Assembly: GCF_030538595.1 (NCBI RefSeq)
Contig: NZ_JAUNTS010000001.1
Span: 411,327 to 475,326, forward strand
DNA length: 64,000 nt
Direction of reading: 5' to 3'
Origin: Kocuria sp.
GTDB taxonomy: Bacteria; Actinomycetota; Actinomycetes; Actinomycetales; Micrococcaceae
Within the stretch, counting starts at the first letter, position 1. Each line of letters opens with the position of its first letter. Below the pieces are notes generated by a model that ran no database searches, had not been told where the DNA came from, and was given only the letters and a program-made list of their open reading frames with translations. Position numbers and translations under genes: made by a program. Below are positions 15,873-23,190 of this stretch, in pieces.

Positions 15873-17536
15873 CAGGCACGTCCGGGGTCGTTCGGAGTAT
15901 CGGAATCTTCAATGTCAGCTTCGCGGCGGGCACCCGGGTGAGCACCGGGGTCTTGATCCATCCCCTTGTTCTGCGGGAACTCAGAACCATCGTGGTCGGG
16001 GCTGCCCACAATACGTTCCGGGCTGGGACGCCCGACGTCGCGGCCCAAACCGTGCGGCATCCGCGCGGCTTCGGAGGTTTCGGCCGCGGTGGCCGATTGA
16101 GTTTCCACGGCCGTGGTGGAGTCCTCGGAGTCTGCCATCTCCGCGGTGGCTGAGCGGGCATCCCGGCGCTTCTCCGCAGCCTGAACCTTCTCCGCTGCCG
16201 CCACCGCCAGTGCCTTTTCCCGTTCGGCAGTGGCCTTCTCCACTTCCTTGTTCTGCGCACCCGCTTCCTGGTTGCGCTTGGAGCGGGCAAAGCGGCGGAA
16301 TTGTTGGAGCACCTGCTCCCGGGACAGCTCTTCCTTCTTGGCCAGCTTGCGGATCTCCCACGGGAAGTAATTGGGTTGCCAGGCAATCTCGGGATCATTG
16401 CGCCAACCCTGTGCTGCCAGGTAGCGCACCACCGAGTTGACCACAGCCAGCAGCGGCACGGAGAACAGAGCACCCAGAATGCCGGCGGTGACGGAACCGG
16501 TGGCCACGGCCAGGAACACGGCCAGCGGGTGCAGGGAGACTGCCTTGCCCATGATCAGGGGTTGCAGCACATTGGATTCGACCTGCTGCACCAGCAGCAC
16601 CACGCCCAGCATGGCCAGCGCAATCCAGGGACCGTTGGCCACCAACGCCACCAGCACGGCAATGGCACCGGTCACAATGGCACCCACCAGCGGGATGAAG
16701 GAACCCAGGAACACCAAGATACCGATGGGCACTGCCAGGGGAACCCCCAGCAGGAAGGCGCCCAAACCAATGCCCACGGCATCAATGAAGGCCACAAAAC
16801 CCTGAATACGTACGTACTGGACCAGGGACAACCAGCCGCGGCGTCCTGCACCATTGACCGCCGGACGGGCCGGACGCGGGAACAGTTTGACCAGGAACAA
16901 CCAGATCTTCTCCCCGTCTGCCAGGAAGAACAGCAGTGTGAACAGCATGATCAGAGTGCCCGTCACAATGGTGCCCGCCGTGGAACCAAAGGAAATCGCG
17001 CCGGAAACAATCGCGGAGGAGTTCTCCTGGATGGCGGAGACTCCCTGATCCAGCCATTGGTTCAAGGTCTCCGTGGAGATGTCAAAGGGAAGATCCTCGA
17101 TCATGCCCAAGAGGGTGTTGATACCGCGCATGGCGGAGTCGCTGAGCTGGCTGAAGCCCAACACGATCTGCTGCCCTGCCAGGGCCAACAGGCCTAGAAC
17201 GCCAACAATCAGCCCCAGTTCGACCAACGCTGCGGCAGCGAACGACGGGAAGTGTTTGCTGCGCAGCCATGTGACAGCCGGCGACACCAAACCTGCCAGG
17301 AAGGCCGCCAGCAGAACCGGAATCCACACGGTGGTGAAGTAGGTCATGAGCCAACCGACCACCACCACAGCCGCCAGAATCAGAATCAGACGCCAGGACC
17401 AGGCGGCTGCAACACGTACGGACACGGACACACCGGAGGAATCCGATTCGGAACCCACGGGAAGTTCTGGCTCTGCAATGCGCGCGAGCTTCTGACCGGA
17501 TTCAGTCTTGGAGCTGGTTGAGGACATGGGGTCCAT
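15872..17536 (-). CDS. AI-2E family (PerM-like) transporter with long charged tail
   Basis: A polytopic membrane protein of the AI-2E/PerM family, which includes exporters and Na+/H+ antiporters; the substrate cannot be read from sequence. Of 554 residues, about 45-395 hold the membrane domain with the conserved long periplasmic segment (SQLSDSAMRGINTLL...), the GSFIPLVGAIVTG motif and PLIMGKAVSLHPLAVFLAV. Residues 400-554 form an unusually long, Glu/Ala/Lys-rich and then acidic cytosolic tail, partly predicted coiled coil. Two in-frame ATGs (17536, 17527) are candidates and neither has a good Shine-Dalgarno. It is divergent from the nitroreductase-like gene and overlaps ilvA by one base. Confidence 0.87.
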   Translation of the reverse strand: MDPMSSTSSKTESGQKLARIAEPELPVGSESDSSGVSVSVRVAAAWSWRLILILAAVVVVGWLMTYFTTVWIPVLLAAFLAGLVSPAVTWLRSKHFPSFAAAALVELGLIVGVLGLLALAGQQIVLGFSQLSDSAMRGINTLLGMIEDLPFDISTETLNQWLDQGVSAIQENSSAIVSGAISFGSTAGTIVTGTLIMLFTLLFFLADGEKIWLFLVKLFPRPARPAVNGAGRRGWLSLVQYVRIQGFVAFIDAVGIGLGAFLLGVPLAVPIGILVFLGSFIPLVGAIVTGAIAVLVALVANGPWIALAMLGVVLLVQQVESNVLQPLIMGKAVSLHPLAVFLAVATGSVTAGILGALFSVPLLAVVNSVVRYLAAQGWRNDPEIAWQPNYFPWEIRKLAKKEELSREQVLQQFRRFARSKRNQEAGAQNKEVEKATAEREKALAVAAAEKVQAAEKRRDARSATAEMADSEDSTTAVETQSATAAETSEAARMPHGLGRDVGRPSPERIVGSPDHDGSEFPQNKGMDQDPGAHPGARREADIEDSDTPNDPGRA

Positions 17537-17610
17537 ATTCGCATTGATTTATTCAGTTGGTGGACATCGTGAAGACCGTCACTCACAAACTGAGATGCGA
17601 TGATGGAATC

Positions 17611-18210
17611 ATGTCCACCCAGTTCCTGAGAATCCTTGCCCAACGCCGTCAAGCCAGCGTACTGAGCGCGGAGGCACCCGCCCGGGTGGAGTTGGAGGAC
17701 ATCATTGCCGCGGCAGTGGGGCACGTTGGCCCGGAGTCACCTCTCACCTGGCGTTTGGTGGGCACCACACGCGCCCAGGCCCCCGATCTTGCGGCCGCTC
17801 TGTCCGGATTGAAGAACATTCCAGATTTCACGGAGAACACCGCCCGCCTCAAGGGCAAAAACATGCGGCGGTTGGCGGCTTTCCGTGGTTCCCTGGCTTT
17901 TGCCTCCAACGGAGGCTTGGCGCTGGCCTTGGTCTTCCAACCGCAGCAGGACTCCGAACTACCCAAACGCATTCAACGCGGCGAGGCCCTGGGCGCCCGG
18001 CATCTGCTGGAGGCCGCCTTCTACGCCACCGGATGGGCCACACAGTGGTCACCGCGGCAAAGCCCTGACCCGGAGTTCCTCGGTGAATTTTACGGCCTTG
18101 CGCCCCGCGAGGAGGTTTTGGGTTGGCTCTTTGTGGGACGCCCCGAACGCTCCCAGTCACAGACCACCGCCACGCTGCCCGGAGGCCCCCTCCCCCTGAC
18201 CTTCCGGTGA
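17611..18210 (+). CDS. Nitroreductase-like protein
   Basis: A 199-residue protein that resembles FMN-dependent nitroreductases: the N-terminal ILAQRRQASVLSAEAPARVELEDIIAAA fits their RRSxR cofactor loop and dimer helix, and EALGARHLLEAAFYATGWATQW resembles the later helix before the C-terminal GLAPREEVLGWLFVG segment. The similarity is to divergent actinobacterial members and the substrate is unknown. The frame opens at 17557, but ATG 17611 starts the recognisable homology; there is no Shine-Dalgarno, so it may be leaderless. It is divergent from the AI-2E family gene and ends before a hairpin shared with the convergent Bax-inhibitor gene. Confidence 0.65.
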   Translation: MSTQFLRILAQRRQASVLSAEAPARVELEDIIAAAVGHVGPESPLTWRLVGTTRAQAPDLAAALSGLKNIPDFTENTARLKGKNMRRLAAFRGSLAFASNGGLALALVFQPQQDSELPKRIQRGEALGARHLLEAAFYATGWATQWSPRQSPDPEFLGEFYGLAPREEVLGWLFVGRPERSQSQTTATLPGGPLPLTFR

Positions 18211-18273
18211 TCTGCCGTGATCTTCCGGTGAGCCGCGGCGGCGGCTCGGTTCTGGCCGTGGAAACCACGCAGT

Positions 18274-18327
18274 ACAACGACGGCGGTGCTGGTCTCCCAC
18301 AGGGGAGGCCAGCACCGCCGTCGTTGT
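18274..18327. terminator. Bidirectional hairpin terminator
   Basis: Perfect 19-bp arms (ACAACGACGGCGGTGCTGG and complement) with further inner pairing (CTCCC/GGGAG). It lies between the convergent nitroreductase-like and Bax-inhibitor genes. Confidence 0.82.
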
Positions 18328-18357
18328 GATTCTCAGACCGTCACGGTCTACAGGTCA

Positions 18358-19233
18358 TCAGTCCTGCTGCAGCAAAGCGAGCACGCGCAGGATCTCCACG
18401 TAGAGCCAGATCAGGGTCACCGTCAGGCCAAAGGCTGCGGACCAGGCGTACTTGCGGGCCACGCGGCCAATGCCGTTCTCGATGTTCTCGAAGTCCATGA
18501 CCAGGGAGTAGGCGGCCAACAGGATGGCGATACCACCGATGAACACACCCAGCGGGATGCCGAAGATCTCAATGTCTGACCGAACGTTGAATCCGGCAAA
18601 CATGGACAGACCCAGGTTGGCCAGGGCAAAGACCAGGTAACCGATCATGGCAACCACCACGATCTTGGTCAGGCGCGGGCTGGTGCGCAGAATACGCAGG
18701 CGGTAGAGCACCAGAACGGCCACGAACACACCGATGGTGCCGATCACGGCCTGGAGCACAATGCCCGGGTACAGGGACTGGAAGATCCCGGAAATGCCGC
18801 CCACGAACAAACCTTGGGCTGCTGCGTACAGCATGATCAGAACCGGTGAAGGTTCACGCTTGAAAGCATTGACCAGGCCGAGCACCAGACCCACCAGCAT
18901 GGCGGGGAAGGCCAGCATGGGAACCATCCAGCCGACGATGCCCAGAACGATCACGGTGCCCAGCGTGAGACTGGTGCGCATGATCACGTCATCCAGGGTC
19001 ATCCGGCCGGTCTGTTCGGCGGAGGCTGTGGGGCCGTTGTACCAGCCCTGCATCTGCTCGGCCGACGGCGCCTGGCCGTACTGCTGACCACTCTGCATGG
19101 TCTGGCCGTACTGAGCCGGCTGCCCGTACTGGGGAGCTTGGCCGTACTGCGCTGACTGGCCGTACTGGGCCTGCGCAGCGGCTGAACGGTCGTTGTGCTT
19201 GGAATTGAAGTCGCGGAGCAAGGGATTGCCCAT
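18358..19233 (-). CDS. Bax inhibitor-1 / YccA-like membrane protein with QYGQ repeats
   Basis: A seven-helix membrane protein of the Bax inhibitor-1 superfamily (YetJ/YccA type), members of which are pH-gated calcium leak channels or FtsH modulators. The 291-residue chain begins with a polar region containing five QYGQ units (residues 23-54), then helices from about 88. The last segment (MDFENIENG...YAWSAAFGLTVTLIWLYVEILRVLALLQ) carries the Asp/Glu pattern conserved in this family. The N-terminal repeats are probably disordered. It is divergent from copA across a 246-bp gap. No function in copper handling is implied by this arrangement. Confidence 0.88.
   Translation of the reverse strand: MGNPLLRDFNSKHNDRSAAAQAQYGQSAQYGQAPQYGQPAQYGQTMQSGQQYGQAPSAEQMQGWYNGPTASAEQTGRMTLDDVIMRTSLTLGTVIVLGIVGWMVPMLAFPAMLVGLVLGLVNAFKREPSPVLIMLYAAAQGLFVGGISGIFQSLYPGIVLQAVIGTIGVFVAVLVLYRLRILRTSPRLTKIVVVAMIGYLVFALANLGLSMFAGFNVRSDIEIFGIPLGVFIGGIAILLAAYSLVMDFENIENGIGRVARKYAWSAAFGLTVTLIWLYVEILRVLALLQQD
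19072..19167 (-). repeat. Coding tandem repeat (QYGQ units)
   Basis: Five degenerate units encode QYGQ plus two or three variable residues in the N-terminus of the Bax-inhibitor protein. Spacing of 18-30 bp suggests expansion by slippage. Confidence 0.75.
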
Positions 19234-19409
19234 TAGGAAGTCGTCCTTTCGTGCTGCCTTCCCGGGTTGGGCCGTGGGTCACGGTGGATCGCCGGAAAGC
19301 AGGGCGGTGGGCGTACAGGAATTCCGGAACTACGGTACCAGCTGCCCGCGAGCCCGCAGTCCCGCTCCCCTGCGGGCGAACGGGGGTTATGGCATCGTGA
19401 CCCACATCG

Positions 19410-19440
19410 TTGCGCACATATACCCCACGGGGGTATATGT
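19410..19440 (+). promoter_or_regulatory. copA promoter with CsoR-type operator
   Basis: A perfect 11-bp inverted repeat, ACATATACCCC and GGGGTATATGT (19416-19440, 3-bp centre), matches the TACCCC/GGGGTA pattern of CsoR copper operators. It fills the spacer between a -35-like TTGCGC (19410) and a -10-like TATATG (19434), so bound repressor would block RNA polymerase. The repressor gene csoR is the second gene of the operon. Confidence 0.8.
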
Positions 19441-19479
19441 AGGGATGTACCAACCGAACCATCACCTCAAGAGAGCGTC

Positions 19480-21888
19480 ATGGCCACCTCAACGGCTTCC
19501 CAACAACCAACCACCCCACCCAACCTGGTCCACCTTGAATTTCCAGTGGGCGGCATGACCTGCGCATCATGCGCGGCTCGCGTGGAACGCAAGCTCAACA
19601 AGTTGGACGGTGTGGCCGCCAGCGTCAACTACGCCACGGAAAAAGCCACGGTCCAGGCTCCCGCATCGCTTGATCCCTCCGTTCTGGTGGCGGAGGTGGA
19701 AAAGGCCGGTTACACCGCAACACTTCCGCCAGCCTCCACTCCTGGACCAGCAGCACCCCACAAGAACGACGACGACGGCCCCGTGTCCGCCGCTGCTGGC
19801 GGCCATCCGGAAGCCATGCTGACCCGTTCTGCGAGCGCCAGCCCCACCGGCGACACCGGCATGGTCTCTGAACGTGATGCGGAACTGGACTCCCTGCGTC
19901 AACGCTTGATCGGGGCGGTCATCCTCTCCGTCCCGGTGATCGCCATGGCCATGATCCCCGCGTTGCAGTTTGACTATTGGGGATTCGCGTCCTTGGTCCT
20001 GGCTGCCCCCGTGGTGGTGTGGGCCGGTTGGCCCTTCCACCGAGCCACCCTGAAAAATCTGCGCCACGGGGCAGCAACCATGGACACGCTGATCACGGTG
20101 GGCACCACAGCCGCTCTGCTGTGGTCCGTGATCGCCTTGTTCTTTGGTCACGCCGGGCATCCGGGCATGACCCACACCTTTGAGCTCACTCTGTCCCGCA
20201 CCGACGGGCTGGGCGCCATCTACCTTGAAGTCGCCGCCGGAGTGATCACGTTTGTGCTGGCCGGACGCTACTTTGAAAAGAAGTCCAAGCGCCAGGCAGG
20301 TGCCGCACTGCGGGCACTCATGGAGATGGGAGCCAAGGAGGTCTCCGTCCTACGTGACGGTGTCGAGCACAGGGTTGCCGTGGAGTCCCTTTCCGTGGGG
20401 GATGAATTCGTGGTGCGGCCGGGGGAAAAGGTGGCCACGGACGGCGTCGTGGTGAAGGGCCGCAGCGCCATTGATGCCTCCATGCTGACCGGTGAATCGG
20501 TGCCCGTGGAGGTTGCCTCCGGGGATGCGGTGACTGGAGCCACCGTCAACAAGGGTGGTCAGGTGGTGGTGCGGGCCACGCGAGTGGGTGGGGACACGCA
20601 ACTGGCGCAGATGGCGCGCATGGTGGAGGAAGCTCAGTCCGGCAAGGCCAGGGTCCAGCGGTTGGCCGATCGGATTTCCGGGGTTTTTGTTCCAGCGGTG
20701 CTGATCATCGCTGTGGGCACGGTGGTCGGCTGGTTGCTGGCCGGACAGCCCGTGAGCACGGCATTCACGGCCGCGGTGGCCGTGCTGATCATCGCGTGCC
20801 CGTGCGCCCTGGGACTTGCCACACCCACCGCGCTACTGGTGGGCACGGGACGCGGTGCGCAGTTGGGCATTCTGATCAAGGGGCCGGAGGTGCTGGAATC
20901 CACCCGGCGGACAAACACTGTGGTCCTGGACAAGACGGGAACCGTCACGGCGGGGAACATGGCCTTGACCGGTGTGATTCCCGCACAGGGGGTGGATCAG
21001 AACCAGGTGCTGAGGCTGGCCGGTGCGGCGGAGAACGCTTCCGAGCACCCCATAGCTCAGGCCATCGCGCATGCCGCCGCGCAGCAGCTGGGGCACCTAC
21101 CCGAGCCCGAGTCCTTCCAGAACATTGAAGGGCTGGGCGTCCAGGCGGTGGTTGACGGACACACGGTGGTGGTGGGCCGTGAACGCTTGATCGCGGATCA
21201 GTCCATGACCGTGCCCGACGCCTTACGAACCACCATGGAAGAGGCTCAGACACGCGGCGGAACGGCGGTGATGGTGGCCTGGGACGCTCAGGTACGCGGC
21301 GTCCTGGTAGTGGCCGATCAGATCAAGCCGACCAGCGCGCAGGCTGTGGCCCAGCTGAAAGAACTCGGGCTCCAACCGGTGTTGTTGACCGGTGACAACC
21401 ACGCCGTGGCCCATCAGGTGGCTCAAGCCGTGGGTATTGAGGAGGTCATGGCGGAGGTTCTTCCCGAGCAGAAGGTTGCCGCGGTGCGCTCGCTGCAAGA
21501 ATCCGGCAAGGTGGTGGCCATGGTGGGAGACGGCGTCAACGATGCCCCCGCCTTGGCACAAGCTGATCTTGGCCTGGCCATGGGAACCGGGACGGATGCT
21601 GCCATTCAGGCGGCAGACATCACGCTGGTGCGCGGCGATCTTCAGGCCGCAGCGGATGCCATTCGATTGTCCCGGCGGACGTTACGCACCATCAAAGGCA
21701 ACCTCTTCTGGGCCTTTGCTTACAACACCGCCATGATTCCGCTGGCGGCGCTGGGACTGCTCAACCCCATGCTGGCCGGTGCCGCCATGGCGTTCTCCAG
21801 CGTTTTTGTGGTCTCCAACAGCCTACGATTGCGGTCTTTCGCCTCGGCAGCCACCCCGGCGCCGGACACAGCAGGAGTTTCCCGATGA
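19480..21888 (+). CDS. copA: Copper-exporting P1B-type ATPase
   Basis: Pumps Cu(I) out of the cytosol. The 802-residue protein has one N-terminal heavy-metal domain with GMTCASC (25-31), a transmembrane CPC motif (IIACPCALGLATP), the actuator TGES, the phosphorylated Asp in DKTGTVT, the SEHP motif of P1B ATPases and the GDGVNDAPALAQADLG hinge, with eight predicted helices. A low-complexity Pro/Ala/Asp segment (about 80-120) links the metal domain to the membrane part. The ORF is open from 19267, but ATG 19480 lies downstream of the operator and follows AAGAGAG. Its last codon overlaps the csoR start (ATGA). Confidence 0.95.
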   Translation: MATSTASQQPTTPPNLVHLEFPVGGMTCASCAARVERKLNKLDGVAASVNYATEKATVQAPASLDPSVLVAEVEKAGYTATLPPASTPGPAAPHKNDDDGPVSAAAGGHPEAMLTRSASASPTGDTGMVSERDAELDSLRQRLIGAVILSVPVIAMAMIPALQFDYWGFASLVLAAPVVVWAGWPFHRATLKNLRHGAATMDTLITVGTTAALLWSVIALFFGHAGHPGMTHTFELTLSRTDGLGAIYLEVAAGVITFVLAGRYFEKKSKRQAGAALRALMEMGAKEVSVLRDGVEHRVAVESLSVGDEFVVRPGEKVATDGVVVKGRSAIDASMLTGESVPVEVASGDAVTGATVNKGGQVVVRATRVGGDTQLAQMARMVEEAQSGKARVQRLADRISGVFVPAVLIIAVGTVVGWLLAGQPVSTAFTAAVAVLIIACPCALGLATPTALLVGTGRGAQLGILIKGPEVLESTRRTNTVVLDKTGTVTAGNMALTGVIPAQGVDQNQVLRLAGAAENASEHPIAQAIAHAAAQQLGHLPEPESFQNIEGLGVQAVVDGHTVVVGRERLIADQSMTVPDALRTTMEEAQTRGGTAVMVAWDAQVRGVLVVADQIKPTSAQAVAQLKELGLQPVLLTGDNHAVAHQVAQAVGIEEVMAEVLPEQKVAAVRSLQESGKVVAMVGDGVNDAPALAQADLGLAMGTGTDAAIQAADITLVRGDLQAAADAIRLSRRTLRTIKGNLFWAFAYNTAMIPLAALGLLNPMLAGAAMAFSSVFVVSNSLRLRSFASAATPAPDTAGVSR

Positions 21889-22223
21889 CTGAACCCACCG
21901 ACGTCGTACATCCAGCAGGCCACGCTGACAGTGAGCCCCCGCACCACGGCTACATGAGTGAAAAGGCCAGGTACCTGGCTCGGCTCAAGCGGATTGAGGG
22001 GCAGGCGCGCGGAATCCACAGGATGGTGGACCAGGACACCTACTGCATTGAGATCCTGACCCAGATCTCCGCGATGACCAGTGCCCTGGAGAACGTGGCC
22101 TTGGCCCTGCTGGATGACCACCTCAAACACTGTGTGCTGGAGGCAGCGCAGAAAGGCGGGCCGGAGGCGGAGGCCAAGATTGCGGAGGCTTCCGCTGCCA
22201 TCGCACGGTTGGTCAAATCCTGA
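21885..22223 (+). CDS. csoR: CsoR-family copper-sensing repressor
   Basis: A small all-helical metal-sensing repressor (DUF156) that releases its operator on binding Cu(I). The 112-residue product has the core RLKRIEGQARGIHRMV and keeps the Cys-His-Cys copper triad: Cys54 (TYCIEIL), His79 (DDHLKHC) and Cys83, as in M. tuberculosis CsoR. The N-terminal 25 residues are His/Pro-rich and may add metal affinity. It overlaps copA by 4 bp and is co-transcribed; the operator upstream of copA gives negative autoregulation. RcnR/FrmR relatives lack this residue set. Confidence 0.93.
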   Translation: MTEPTDVVHPAGHADSEPPHHGYMSEKARYLARLKRIEGQARGIHRMVDQDTYCIEILTQISAMTSALENVALALLDDHLKHCVLEAAQKGGPEAEAKIAEASAAIARLVKS

Positions 22224-22228
22224 AATGC

Positions 22229-22285
22229 CGAACCCTCACGTGACTGCCCCATCAGCTGCTGATGGGGCAGTCACGTGAGGGTTCG
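22229..22285. terminator. Perfect palindrome after csoR (family 3, copy A)
   Basis: Two 28-nt arms separated by one base, reading CGAACCCTCACG...CCCCATCAGC and its complement. It starts 5 bp after the csoR stop and probably terminates the operon, though it lacks a T-run. The start AACCCTC and end CCCCATCAG of the arm recur in the hairpin at 54936-55015. Confidence 0.75.
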
Positions 22286-22372
22286 CCTGCCCCAGACAGA
22301 CATAGCGTTGTGCCCCGCCCTGGGTGTGTTGGGCGTCATCGAGTGCTGCGGGCCATCGGGCACACTTGCCCC

Positions 22373-23170
22373 ATGGAACTATCACCCCTGAGCCGCGATC
22401 CACTTCCACTGCGGGGACGCTCTGTACTGATCACGGGCGTGAGTCGACGGGCTGGGATTGGGTATGCCACGGCGTGCAGGGCTGCCGCGTTGGGCGCCAA
22501 CGTGTTCTGCCACCACTACTCCCCGCATGACGCCCGTCAGCCGTGGGGAGACGATGACATCAATGCCGTACTGAGCGGCGTCAGCGAACACGCGGTGGAT
22601 GGCGCACGTGTGGCTGACATGCACGGGGATCTGGCCGACGCCACCGTGCCGGCCAAAGTCGTGGAGGCCGCCATACAGGAGTTCGGTCAGGTGGAGGCGC
22701 TGGTGTGCAATCAGGCAGCCAGCGGGTCCGATGCTCCCCTGCGCTCCATCTCTGCGACGGATCTGGACCACCACTGGGCCGTCAATGCCCGGGCATCACT
22801 ACTTCTCACCCAGGCTTTTGCCACACAAGGTGTTGCCGGATCGGTGGTTCTTTTGACCTCCGGACAGGGCCAGGGCCCCATGCCGGATGAAGTTGCCTAC
22901 GCCACCTCCAAGGCGGCACTGGCTGGAATCACAGGCACGCTCGCACACGAACTCGCACCGGCCGGAATCCGGCTCAACACCGTCAACCCAGGCCCCGTGG
23001 ACACTGGGTACCTGGAACCGTCCGCCTGAGAGCAGGTACGCAGCATGTTCCCGTTCGGACGCTTTGGCCAACCAGACGATCCTGCCCGCCTGATCACCTG
23101 GCTGCTCACGGATGAGGCCACGTGGATCACCGGGCAGGTCATCAATTCGGAAGGTAGATTCACCCGCTGA
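22373..23170 (+). pseudogene. SDR-family oxidoreductase interrupted by an in-frame TGA
   Basis: A short-chain dehydrogenase with the Rossmann start LITGVSRRAGIGYA, a variant of NNAG (CNQAA), catalytic Ser in LLTSGQGQ and the YATSK motif. The frame stops at TGA 23027-23029 after 218 residues, but the same frame continues to 23170 with a typical SDR C-terminus (MFPFGRFGQPDDPARL and ITGQVINSEGRF). A CGA-to-TGA change would explain it. The lost 46 residues include the last core strand, so the truncated product is probably inactive unless the stop is read through. ATG 22373 is taken as the start; there is no Shine-Dalgarno. The C-terminal segment belongs to 3-oxoacyl reductase-like SDRs of unknown substrate. 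Confidence 0.82.
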
Positions 23171-23190
23171 GACTGATTTTCACCGCGACC

